A stretch of DNA of 64,000 nucleotides from Streptomyces sp. NRRL F-5122 (GTDB lineage Bacteria; Actinomycetota; Actinomycetes; Streptomycetales; Streptomycetaceae), in the NCBI RefSeq assembly GCF_001507435.1, contig NZ_LMWH01000244.1:1-64000 (forward strand), read 5' to 3'. Below the pieces are notes generated by a model that had not been told where the DNA came from, did not search any database, and saw only the letters and a list, made by a program, of their open reading frames with translations. How positions within the stretch are numbered: the stretch's first letter is position 1; every line of letters starts with the position of its first letter. The position numbers were made by a program, and so were the translations under genes. Positions 27,053 through 34,174 of the stretch are shown here, piece after piece.

Positions 27053-27576
27053 AGCACGACCACCGTGTGGTCGAGCAACTGTTCCGCGACTATCACGCCG
27101 CCGCCTCGGGGCCGCAGCGCCGCGCCGTGGTCGAGACCCTCGTACGGGAACTGTCCAGGCACACGACGGTCGAGGAACTGATGGTGTACCCGCTGGCCAG
27201 GGAGGTGCTCCCGGACGCGGAGCAGGTGATCGACGACCATCTGGCCGAGCACATCACGGCGGAGAAGACCCTTCTGGCCCTCGACCGTCTCGGCGAGGAC
27301 GACACACGCGAGAGCGAACTCGTCGCGCGGCTGCGCCAGGAGATCGAGGAGCATCTGCGCGAGGAGGAGGGCGAGCTGATGCCCCGGCTCCGGGACGCGG
27401 TCTCCCAGAGAGAACTCGACGAACTGGGGCGGCTCCTCGCACGGGCCAAGCGGACCGCCCCGACCCGACCACACCCGAACGCGCCCGTCGAGCCCCCCGC
27501 CCTGGCGTTCGCCGGACCGGTGGCCGCGGCCTACGACCGACTCCGGGACCGACTGCAAGGGAGGCCGAGCACATGA
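27031..27576 (+). CDS. Hemerythrin HHE-domain protein
   Basis: A 181-residue four-helix protein that should bind a non-haem di-iron centre. Candidate ligands are His9 or His11 (KHDHRVVE), His44 and Glu48 (SRHTTVEE), His70 and His74 (DDHLAEH), and His108 and Glu112 (EEHLREEEGE). Residues 140-181 form a Pro-rich linker and short C-terminal helix outside the domain. Family members bind O2, NO or iron. It overlaps the upstream gene by 22 bases and the small-subunit gene by 4, so it is clearly made with the hydrogenase; O2 removal near an O2-exposed enzyme, iron supply or sensing are possible roles. Confidence 0.9.
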   Translation: MDAIELLKHDHRVVEQLFRDYHAAASGPQRRAVVETLVRELSRHTTVEELMVYPLAREVLPDAEQVIDDHLAEHITAEKTLLALDRLGEDDTRESELVARLRQEIEEHLREEEGELMPRLRDAVSQRELDELGRLLARAKRTAPTRPHPNAPVEPPALAFAGPVAAAYDRLRDRLQGRPST

Positions 27577-28652
27577 GCGGGACCACGAAGGTCAGCCAAC
27601 ACCCCGACAGGGCCGATCAGAGAAGCGGCTTCGACGAAATCCATGTCCTGTGGATCTCCGAGGGCATGAGCTGCGACGGCGACACCATCTCGATGACGGC
27701 CGCCGGTCAGCCGGCCATCGAGGACATCGTCCTCGGACTCGTGCCAGGCCTGCCCAAGGTGAACCTGCACAACAAGGTGCTCTCACCCACCATGGGCGGA
27801 GAGGACTTCCTCGCACCCTTCCGCGCCGCGGCACGGGGCGAGTTGGAGCCGTTCATCCTGGTCATCGAGGGGTCGATCCCCAACCAGAAGATCATTCAGG
27901 GGGACGGCTACTGGACGTCGTTCGGCAACGACCCGGACACCGGCAAACCGCTCACCCTCAACTGGTGGATCGACCACCTCGCGCCTCGCGCGTGGGCCGT
28001 CGTCGCGGTCGGGACCTGTGCCACCTACGGCGGGATCCACGCGATGGCGGGCAACCCGACCGGCTCCATGGGCCTGGCCGACTACCTGGGCTGGGACTTC
28101 AGATCGCAGGGTGCCCTGCCGATCGTGAACATTCCGGGCTGTCCGATCCAGCCCGAGAACTTCATGGAGACACTGACGTGGCTCCTGTACCACGCGGCCG
28201 GGTCGGCACCGCCGCCCCCGCTGGACCACATGCTGCGCCCGCAGTGGCTGTTCGGGAAGACGGTGCACGAAGGCTGCGACCGCGCCGCGTACTACGAGCA
28301 GGCCGACTTCGCCAAGGACTACAACTCCCCCAAGTGCCAGGTCAAGGTGGGCTGCTGGGGTCCGGTCGTCAACTGCAACGTGCCCAAGCGCGGCTGGATG
28401 TCGGGCGTGGGCGGCTGCCCGAACGTGGGTGGGATCTGCATCGGCTGCACGATGCCCGGTTTCCCAGACGCCTTCATGCCGTTCATGGACGAACCGACTG
28501 GCGCCACTTTCTCCGCGGCGCTGATCAGGCCCTACGGGGCCGTCATCCGTCGACTGCGCGGCATCACCAACATGGCCGTCAACCGCGAACCCAAGTGGCG
28601 TCACCCCAAGGCCGAGCTGACGAGCGGTTACGACGCGCACTGGCGCCCCTGA
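27573..28652 (+). CDS. hhyS: [NiFe]-hydrogenase small subunit, group 1h (high-affinity type)
   Basis: The electron-transfer subunit, 359 residues. It lacks the Tat signal peptide of membrane-bound hydrogenases, as expected for actinobacterial (group 1h, former group 5) enzymes. The proximal cluster motif reads C34-D-G-D37 instead of Cys-x2-Cys, then C149 (GTCATYGG) and C190 (PGCP). An Asp ligand at this place is known from the Ralstonia actinobacterial-type enzyme. Distal and medial cluster residues: His232, Cys235, Cys255, Cys261, Cys268, Cys282, Cys289, Cys292. ATG 27573 overlaps the hemerythrin stop (ATGA). Together with the large subunit it should oxidise H2 at trace, including atmospheric, concentration. 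Confidence 0.95.
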   Translation: MSGTTKVSQHPDRADQRSGFDEIHVLWISEGMSCDGDTISMTAAGQPAIEDIVLGLVPGLPKVNLHNKVLSPTMGGEDFLAPFRAAARGELEPFILVIEGSIPNQKIIQGDGYWTSFGNDPDTGKPLTLNWWIDHLAPRAWAVVAVGTCATYGGIHAMAGNPTGSMGLADYLGWDFRSQGALPIVNIPGCPIQPENFMETLTWLLYHAAGSAPPPPLDHMLRPQWLFGKTVHEGCDRAAYYEQADFAKDYNSPKCQVKVGCWGPVVNCNVPKRGWMSGVGGCPNVGGICIGCTMPGFPDAFMPFMDEPTGATFSAALIRPYGAVIRRLRGITNMAVNREPKWRHPKAELTSGYDAHWRP

Positions 28653-28689
28653 GACACACCCAGCGAAAGAGAGCGAGGAAAGCACGGAC

Positions 28690-30483
28690 ATGACGGCAAC
28701 CGAGGCGCGGGGCGCCAAGCGCAAACCCGCGCAGATCGTGGACATGTCCTGGGATCCGATCACGCGGATCGTCGGCAATCTCGGCATCTACACGAAGATC
28801 GACTTTGCGAACCGGGAGGTGGTGGAGTGCCACAGCACTTCGTCGCTCTTCCGCGGCTACTCCGTCTTCATGAGGGGAAAGGACCCGCGCGACGCGGGCT
28901 TCATCACGTCACGCATCTGCGGAATCTGCGGAGACAACCACACCACGTGTTCCAACTACGCCCAGCAGATGGCCTACGGCGTCAAGCCTCCGATGCTCGC
29001 CGACACCATCGTCAACCTGGGGGAGGCGGCCGAGTACATCTTCGACCACACGATCTTCCAGGACAACCTGGTCTTCGTCGACTTCTGCGAGGCCATGGTC
29101 AAGTCCACCAACCCGAGCGTGCTGGCCAAGGCCGAACGCACCGAGGCACGCAACGGCGCGATCCACGGCTACAAGACGATCGCCGACATCATGCGCGCCT
29201 TCAACCCCTTCGAGGGCGAGGTGTACAAGGAGGCGCTGAAGGTCAGCCGGATCACCAGGGAGATGTTCTGCCTGATGGAAGGGCGCCATGTGCACCCGTC
29301 CACCCTGTATCCGGGCGGCGTTGGCACCATGCCCGAGCCGACCACGTTCACCGACTACCTCTCCCGTCTGGTGCGGGTGATCGACTTCGTCAAGAAGGCC
29401 GTCGCGATGAACGACGACGTCTTCGACTTCTTCTACGACGCGCTGCCCGGTTACGAGGAGGTCGGCCGCCGCCGCATCCTGCTGGGCTGCTGGGGCGCCT
29501 GGCAGAACCCGGACGTGTGCGACTACCGCTACGAGACGATGAGCGAGTGGGGCAAGGCGATGTACGTCACCCCCGGCGTCGTCGTGGACGGCAAGCTCGT
29601 CACCAACGACCTCGTCGACATCAACCTGGGCATCCGGGTGCTGCTGGGCAGTTCCTACTACGAGGACTGGGTCAACGAGCAGGCGTTCGTCACCCACGAT
29701 CCGCTGGGCAACGCCGTCGACATGCGCCACCCCTGGAACCAGACCACGGTCCCCATGCCGCAGAAGCGCGACTTCAGCGGCAACTACAGCTGGGTGATGA
29801 GCCCACGCTGGTACGACAAGAAGAGCGAGGAGCACCTCGCCCTCGACACCGGCGGCGGCCCGCTGGCCCGGCTGTGGTCGACGGCGCTGAACGGCCTGGT
29901 CGACACGCCGTACGTCAAGGCCACCGGTCACAGCGTGCAGATCTCGCTGCCCAAGAGCGAGCAACTGCCCGAGATGACGCTGGAGTGGAAGATCCCCCAG
30001 TGGAGCAACACGATCGAGCGCGACCGGGCCCGGCCGTACTTCGTCGCGTATGCCGCCGCCATGGCCTTCTACTTCCTGGAGAAGGCCATGGGCTTCGTCC
30101 GCGCCGGCGAGACCAAGGTCTTCGAGAACTACGAGGTGCCGGACGAGGCGATCGGCTGCGGCTTCCACGAGGCGGTGCGCGGTGTGCTGTCCCACCACCT
30201 GGTGATCAAGGACAAGAAGATCGCGAACTACCACCCCTACCCGCCGACACCGTGGAACGGCAGCCCGAGGGACATGTACGGCACCCCCGGCCCGTACGAG
30301 GACGCCGTCATGGGACAGCCGATCTTCGAGGAGAACGGTCCCGACGACTTCAAGGGCGTCGACATCATGCGCACCGTCCGCAGCTTCGACCCCTGTCTGC
30401 CCTGCGGCGTACACATGTACCTCGGCAAGAACCAAACGCTCACCAAATTGCACTCGCCCACGTACGGAGCGGCCCATGCCTGA
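28690..30483 (+). CDS. hhyL: [NiFe]-hydrogenase large subunit, group 1h (high-affinity type)
   Basis: The catalytic subunit, 597 residues, binding the NiFe(CN)2CO centre. Nickel ligands are Cys77 and Cys80 in SRICGICGDNH (L1) and Cys569 and Cys572 in DPCLPCGVH (L2). The 22 residues after His575 should be removed by the maturation endopeptidase encoded at 11245-11787. The TRIVGNLGIYTKIDF opening and overall length match group 1h rather than group 1d or 2a enzymes. An ATG preceded by GAGGAAAG lies 37 bases after the small-subunit stop; its last 8 bases overlap the NifU-like gene. Confidence 0.96.
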   Translation: MTATEARGAKRKPAQIVDMSWDPITRIVGNLGIYTKIDFANREVVECHSTSSLFRGYSVFMRGKDPRDAGFITSRICGICGDNHTTCSNYAQQMAYGVKPPMLADTIVNLGEAAEYIFDHTIFQDNLVFVDFCEAMVKSTNPSVLAKAERTEARNGAIHGYKTIADIMRAFNPFEGEVYKEALKVSRITREMFCLMEGRHVHPSTLYPGGVGTMPEPTTFTDYLSRLVRVIDFVKKAVAMNDDVFDFFYDALPGYEEVGRRRILLGCWGAWQNPDVCDYRYETMSEWGKAMYVTPGVVVDGKLVTNDLVDINLGIRVLLGSSYYEDWVNEQAFVTHDPLGNAVDMRHPWNQTTVPMPQKRDFSGNYSWVMSPRWYDKKSEEHLALDTGGGPLARLWSTALNGLVDTPYVKATGHSVQISLPKSEQLPEMTLEWKIPQWSNTIERDRARPYFVAYAAAMAFYFLEKAMGFVRAGETKVFENYEVPDEAIGCGFHEAVRGVLSHHLVIKDKKIANYHPYPPTPWNGSPRDMYGTPGPYEDAVMGQPIFEENGPDDFKGVDIMRTVRSFDPCLPCGVHMYLGKNQTLTKLHSPTYGAAHA

Positions 30484-31027
30484 GACCGCACGGCTCGACG
30501 AGGCGACGGTCGCGGAGCGACTGGCGCGGCTCGACCTACTGCTCGAACAGCTCGAAGGCGCTCCCGGCCCCATGACCGGCGCGGCGATCGAAGCGGTGCA
30601 GGTCCTCGCCGCGGTCTACGGCGAGGCCCTGGCCCGGGTCATGGACGGTGCGCACCCCCACCTGGTGGAGCGCATGGTCGGTGACGAGCTCATCGGTCAC
30701 CTCCTCGTACTCCACGGGATCCACCCCGAACCGCCCGAGCGACGGGCCGAGCGCGCCGTCGCCGGTCTGCGTCCCTCGGTGCGCGAACGGGGCGGGGACG
30801 TCGAGCTGATGGGCGTGGAGGAGGGCGTCGCCCGGGTGCGGCTGGCTGCCAAGGGATGCGGGTCCTCCACGACCGAACTGGAGAGTGCGGTCCGCGAGGC
30901 CGTGCTCACCCTGGCCCCCGAGCTCTCCGGCGTCGAGCGTGCGCCGGGGGCCGAGGGCCGGCCGAGCACCTTCGTACCGGTCGAAGCGCTCACCCTGCGT
31001 ACGGCGCCCGTCGGAGACCGGTCATGA
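30476..31027 (+). CDS. NifU C-terminal-domain-like protein with a single cysteine
   Basis: A 183-residue protein. The first 90 residues are helical with no named domain; residues 95-160 resemble the NifU C-terminal (Nfu) scaffold domain (LRPSVRERGGDVELMGVEEGVARVRLAAKGCGSST). Nfu proteins normally have Cys-x2-Cys; here only Cys128 remains in GCGSST. A cluster could still be held by two subunits each giving fewer ligands, or the protein may no longer carry one. It overlaps the large-subunit gene by 8 bases and the next gene by ATGA. A role in Fe-S supply to the small subunit is plausible from position. Confidence 0.82.
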   Translation: MPETARLDEATVAERLARLDLLLEQLEGAPGPMTGAAIEAVQVLAAVYGEALARVMDGAHPHLVERMVGDELIGHLLVLHGIHPEPPERRAERAVAGLRPSVRERGGDVELMGVEEGVARVRLAAKGCGSSTTELESAVREAVLTLAPELSGVERAPGAEGRPSTFVPVEALTLRTAPVGDRS

Positions 31028-31611
31028 CCTCCGGCGCGCTCGCCCGTGTCATCCGCTCCGCCGCCGACGGGCGCACTGACGTGGAGCGCTGCGACCTGTG
31101 CGGCGCGGACGTCCCCTCCGCCCACCGCCATCTGCTCGACGGCGGCGGCGAGGAGGTGCTGTGCGCCTGCCGGCCCTGCTCCCTGCTCTTCACCGAGACG
31201 GGAGCGAGTGAGGGGCGGTACCGGCTGGTGCCGCAGCGGCGGGTACGCCTGCCTCCGGTGGGTACTCGGGCGTTGGGTGTCCCCGTGGGGCTCGCCTTCT
31301 TCGTGCGGCGCACGGACGGCACCGTGACCGCGCACTATCCGAGCCCGGCGGGCGCCACCCGCTGGGAGGCGGATCCGGAGGCATGGAGCGACGTCGTCGC
31401 GGACTGCCCGCCGCTGGCCACCCTGGAGCCCGACGTGGAGGCGCTGCTGGTGAACACGGCGTACTCCGCACGGGAGCACTGGATCACCCCGATCGACGAC
31501 TGCTTCCGGGTGGTCGCGATCGTACGGCGGGAGTGGCGGGGCCTGTCCGGCGGCAGCCGGGTATGGCCGGCCGTCGACCAGTTCTTCGCGGAACTGACCG
31601 AACAACCGTAG
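31024..31611 (+). CDS. Cysteine-rich hydrogenase-operon protein (DUF5947-like)
   Basis: A 195-residue protein with an N-terminal metal-binding-like region: Cys23-x2-Cys26, His34/His36, then Cys47, Cys49 and Cys52. The rest is a soluble alpha/beta domain containing two more cysteines and conserved-looking aromatic stretches (YSAREHWITPIDDCFRVVAIVRREWRGLSGG). I associate it with DUF5947, found beside NifU-like genes in Streptomyces hydrogenase loci; this name is from memory. It could bind zinc or an Fe-S cluster and act as an assembly factor or electron carrier. ATG 31024 overlaps the NifU-like stop. Confidence 0.8.
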   Translation: MTSGALARVIRSAADGRTDVERCDLCGADVPSAHRHLLDGGGEEVLCACRPCSLLFTETGASEGRYRLVPQRRVRLPPVGTRALGVPVGLAFFVRRTDGTVTAHYPSPAGATRWEADPEAWSDVVADCPPLATLEPDVEALLVNTAYSAREHWITPIDDCFRVVAIVRREWRGLSGGSRVWPAVDQFFAELTEQP

Positions 31612-31629
31612 ACCGGCAAGGAGCGGACG

Positions 31630-31836
31630 ATGGGAAGCATCCGAGTGGGCAAGCCGGACGTGCGGCCCGATACACCGACCCACGTCTCCGGACTGCACCA
31701 GGGCAACCTGGGCCCGTACAGCCGTCAGACCGGGCATCACAAGGACGGAACGGCCGACGCGCGGCGCTCGACCGGAGTCCATTGGAGGAAGCACAACGCG
31801 ATCGCGAGGACCATGCCGAATCTCCCCCCGGGGTGA
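31630..31836 (+). CDS. Small hydrogenase-operon protein, 68 residues
   Basis: A 68-residue basic, histidine-containing protein starting MGSIRVGKPDVRPDTPTHV and including GNLGPYSRQTGHHKDG and RRSTGVHWRKHNAI. No domain, signal peptide or membrane helix is recognised. It begins 18 bases after the cysteine-rich protein, with AAGGAG 7 bases before ATG, and is followed by another small gene before the terminator, which supports it being a real member of the operon. The His and Lys content could suit binding to metal, nucleotide or a partner protein; function unknown. Confidence 0.72.
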   Translation: MGSIRVGKPDVRPDTPTHVSGLHQGNLGPYSRQTGHHKDGTADARRSTGVHWRKHNAIARTMPNLPPG

Positions 31837-31880
31837 CACGGCACCCCCACGACCGCGGACGACGACCTAGGAGTACGAAC

Positions 31881-32027
31881 ATGGCCAAGCGAGTACTGAT
31901 CGCCGAGGCGCTGCTCGTGGCAGGCCTGGCGACCGCCGTGCTGCTCAGGGAGATGCCCGGGCTGGTGCGTGAAGTCAGGATCTGGCGGATGGTGGGACTG
32001 CCCGGCGTCACCCGGCGCCGCCGCTGA
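31881..32027 (+). CDS. Small single-span membrane protein closing the hydrogenase operon
   Basis: A 48-residue protein: one hydrophobic helix at about 5-24 (VLIAEALLVAGLATAVLL) followed by a basic amphipathic tail ending in RRRR. AGGAG lies 7 bases upstream of ATG. Similar small proteins in actinobacteria are grouped, as far as I remember, as DUF6893. The topology (single helix, positive inside) suggests a membrane anchor or adaptor, which is of interest because the hydrogenase subunits themselves lack membrane anchors and Tat signals. The strong terminator follows at 32051. Confidence 0.7.
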   Translation: MAKRVLIAEALLVAGLATAVLLREMPGLVREVRIWRMVGLPGVTRRRR

Positions 32028-32050
32028 CCCCCCGCCCTCGGGGCGCCTTC

Positions 32051-32085
32051 GGCCGGGCCGCGCAGCATCACTGCGCGGCCCGGCC
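32051..32085 (+). terminator. Terminator of the hydrogenase structural operon
   Basis: Perfect 15-base arms GGCCGGGCCGCGCAG and CTGCGCGGCCCGGCC flank a 5-base loop, followed by TCGTTT. It begins 24 bases after the last small gene and marks the operon end. Confidence 0.9.
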
Positions 32086-32238
32086 TCGTTTCCGGTCGGT
32101 CACGCGGGCGGCGGTGGGCGCGCCGTCCCGTCGTCGGCGGCCGGACGCCCGTCCGCACGGCCGTGTGCGGGACGTCGATCGCGTATCCGGGCCCCTCCCC
32201 TGGCCCGAGTCGGCGATCGAGGGTGCGGCGGCCGGCGC

Positions 32239-32766
32239 TCAGCCGAGGCTCGCCAGGAGTTCGCGGTAGCGCTTGGCATGCAGGGCGAGCTCCTCGTCGC
32301 CGGTGCCGCGCGCGTCATGCAGGACCAGGGGTTCCGCGTACGCCAGGCCCATGCGGTGGGCGGTCTGTTCCAGCGGCCGCAGCAGCTCCCCCATGGTGAA
32401 GCAATGGAAGCCGCCGGGGCGGTAGGCCTCCTCCACACCTCCGGTGGAGGTGACCAGCTGGAGGGTCTTGCCCCCGAGCAGCGGCCCGGAGTCGTAGGCG
32501 AAGTCGCGCAGCATCACTTCGTCCAGCCACTGCTTGAGGAAGCCGGGGACGGAGTACCAGTGGAGGGGGAACTGGAAGACGATCACGTCGTGCTCGCGCA
32601 CCAGCCGCTGCTCGGCGGTCACATCGATGACCCGGTCGGGGTAGGCGGCGTGGATGTCGTGCAGCGTCACATGGTCCAGGTCCCGTACGGCGTCGGCCAG
32701 CGCGGAGTTGATCCGGGACCGGCCCAGGTCGGGATGGGCGAGCAGGACCAGGGTGCGGGCTGTCAT
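32239..32766 (-). CDS. Flavodoxin-fold NAD(P)H oxidoreductase (KefF/NQO type)
   Basis: A 175-residue FMN-binding quinone or nitro reductase-like enzyme. It has [18 protein letters not shown] (phosphate loop), the [21 protein letters not shown] motif that contacts FMN, and [13 protein letters not shown] 32766 has AAAGGAAA upstream. It is downstream of, and on the same strand as, the TetR regulator at 32855-33439, and an identical operator precedes each gene, so it is very likely that regulator's target. Family members respond to electrophiles and quinones. Confidence 0.9.
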   Translation of the reverse strand: MTARTLVLLAHPDLGRSRINSALADAVRDLDHVTLHDIHAAYPDRVIDVTAEQRLVREHDVIVFQFPLHWYSVPGFLKQWLDEVMLRDFAYDSGPLLGGKTLQLVTSTGGVEEAYRPGGFHCFTMGELLRPLEQTAHRMGLAYAEPLVLHDARGTGDEELALHAKRYRELLASLG

Positions 32767-32787
32767 GGTCGGTTTTTCCTTTCGGAC

Positions 32788-32801
32788 AGACAGGTCTGTC
32801 T
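32788..32801. promoter_or_regulatory. TetR operator, copy upstream of the oxidoreductase
   Basis: AGACAG-GT-CTGTCT, a perfect 6-base inverted repeat with 2-base spacer, 21 bases before the oxidoreductase start. The same 14 bases recur at 33496-33509 before the TetR gene. Confidence 0.85.
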
Positions 32802-32854
32802 TGTCGAGGGATCGGGCCGTCCCCCGGCGCCGGGCCGGGGGACGAGGTCTGGGG

Positions 32855-33439
32855 TCAGCGGCCGGCGGGTACGGCCAGGTCGACCAGGGCACGCGCCGCG
32901 GCCTTGGCGGCCGTCGGCATGGCGGGGTTCTGCTCGAGCTTGCCCGCCGCCAGCGTGCCGTCGATGAGCAGCGTGAGCTGAAGCGCCAGCTCGTCCGGGT
33001 CCTCGGCGCCGGCCTCCTCGGCCAGGGAGCGCACCCAGTCGCGGACGGACCGCTTGTGCTCGACCGTCACGGTGTACGGCGCGCTGCCGGGCTCGCTCTC
33101 GGCAGCCGCGTTGATGAACGGGCAGCCGTGGAATCCGTGGCGGCGGTAGGACTCGGCGACGGCGTCGAACATGCCGACCAGTCGCTCACGGGGGTCGCTC
33201 CCCGCGGCAAGTGCCGCCCGGCGCAACTTGCCGCGCCAGGAGTCGTCGGTACGGCGCAGATACGCCGCCGCCAACGCGTCCTTGGACGGGAAGTGCGCGT
33301 ACAGGGTGGCCTTGGCGACGCCCGAGTCCGCGATGATGCGGTCCACGCCGACCCCGCGCAGCCCGTGCGCCGCGAACAGATCACCGGCCGTGCTCAGGAT
33401 CCGCTCCCGGGCGGGAAGTCGCTTCACTGTCGCGGGCAT
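32855..33439 (-). CDS. TetR/AcrR-family repressor
   Basis: A 194-residue repressor with an N-terminal TetR helix-turn-helix ([43 protein letters not shown] region, residues 9-52) and a C-terminal ligand domain containing [14 protein letters not shown]; the Cys there is in the place of conserved cysteines in related electrophile-sensing TetR proteins. ATG 33439 follows GAGGTGG. One AGACAG/CTGTCT operator lies 57 bases upstream of its own start and another before the downstream oxidoreductase, indicating autoregulation and control of that enzyme. Confidence 0.9.
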   Translation of the reverse strand: MPATVKRLPARERILSTAGDLFAAHGLRGVGVDRIIADSGVAKATLYAHFPSKDALAAAYLRRTDDSWRGKLRRAALAAGSDPRERLVGMFDAVAESYRRHGFHGCPFINAAAESEPGSAPYTVTVEHKRSVRDWVRSLAEEAGAEDPDELALQLTLLIDGTLAAGKLEQNPAMPTAAKAAARALVDLAVPAGR

Positions 33440-33495
33440 GACGGCCACCTCGTTCCGTGCGGGGCCCGACGGCTCGGGCACCTGCACAAACTAAC

Positions 33496-33509
33496 AGACA
33501 GGTCTGTCT
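33496..33509. promoter_or_regulatory. TetR operator, copy upstream of the TetR gene
   Basis: AGACAG-GT-CTGTCT, identical over all 14 bases (and two more on the left) to the site at 32788-32801. Its position upstream of the repressor gene indicates autoregulation. Confidence 0.85.
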
Positions 33510-33600
33510 ATTCCGGAAGCTCATGCCGCTCCGGCTCCGGTCTCGGGGCGCCGGCGAACAGGCCGCGGCCCCATCGGCTCGACATGGCCCGACCGAACTA

Positions 33601-33643
33601 TTGTTTCGCACTACACCTAGATGCATAATGCGGTTATGCATAA
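33601..33643 (+). promoter_or_regulatory. MarR promoter with overlapping operator
   Basis: TTGTTT (33601-33606), a 17-base spacer and CATAAT (33624-33629) make a good sigma-70-type promoter. The inverted repeat ATGCATAA-N5-TTATGCAT (33621-33641) covers the -10 element and presumed start of transcription near 33636, and its right arm is part of a second palindrome, TTATGCATAA (33634-33643). This is a typical MarR autorepression layout. Confidence 0.8.
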
Positions 33644-34094
33644 TCGGGTTATGGACCCTGAGACTCCCGCGGCATCACCTGAGGACCTGATGATCGCGGT
33701 GGAGCAGTTGGTGCGTTATGTACGCTCCAGCGCCACCACCGCGAGCCTGAGCATCGCGGCAGCGTCCGCCCTGGGCCGGCTGAGCCGCGAAGGTCCGTAT
33801 CGGCTGACCGAACTGGCCCGGGCCGAACGGGTCTCCCAGCCGAACATGACCCAGCTCGTCACGCGTATGGAGCGTGCCGGTCTGGTGCGGCGCGTCGCCG
33901 ACAGCAGCGACGGGCGAGGCGTACTGGTCCAGGCCACCGAGACCGGCCTCGAGGTCTTCCGGCAGCGCCGCACCGAGCACGCCGAGGCGCTGCAGGAGCT
34001 GGTCGAGGAACTGACCGGTCCCGAGCAGCGTGCGGTCAAGGCCGCACTTCCGGCTCTCGCCCGGGCGATCCAGCAGCGCCAAGCCCGCTTCTGA
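33636..34094 (+). CDS. MarR-family regulator
   Basis: A winged-helix regulator of about 152 residues. The wHTH spans about 45-115 (YRLTELARAERVSQPNMTQLVTRMERAGLVRRVADSSDGRGVLVQATETG). In-frame ATGs are at 33621, 33636 and 33651. The first lies inside the promoter -10 region, so it cannot be the start. 33636 coincides with the expected transcription start and would be leaderless; 33651 is the other choice. It is followed after 80 bases by an MFS exporter gene on the same strand, the usual target of such regulators. Confidence 0.87.
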   Translation: MHNRVMDPETPAASPEDLMIAVEQLVRYVRSSATTASLSIAAASALGRLSREGPYRLTELARAERVSQPNMTQLVTRMERAGLVRRVADSSDGRGVLVQATETGLEVFRQRRTEHAEALQELVEELTGPEQRAVKAALPALARAIQQRQARF

Positions 34095-34174
34095 CCCCTG
34101 CCTCCTTCACCCCCATCACGCGCACTCCCGACACCGCTCGAACTCAACGACTCCGCTCGAAAGAGAACACTGCA

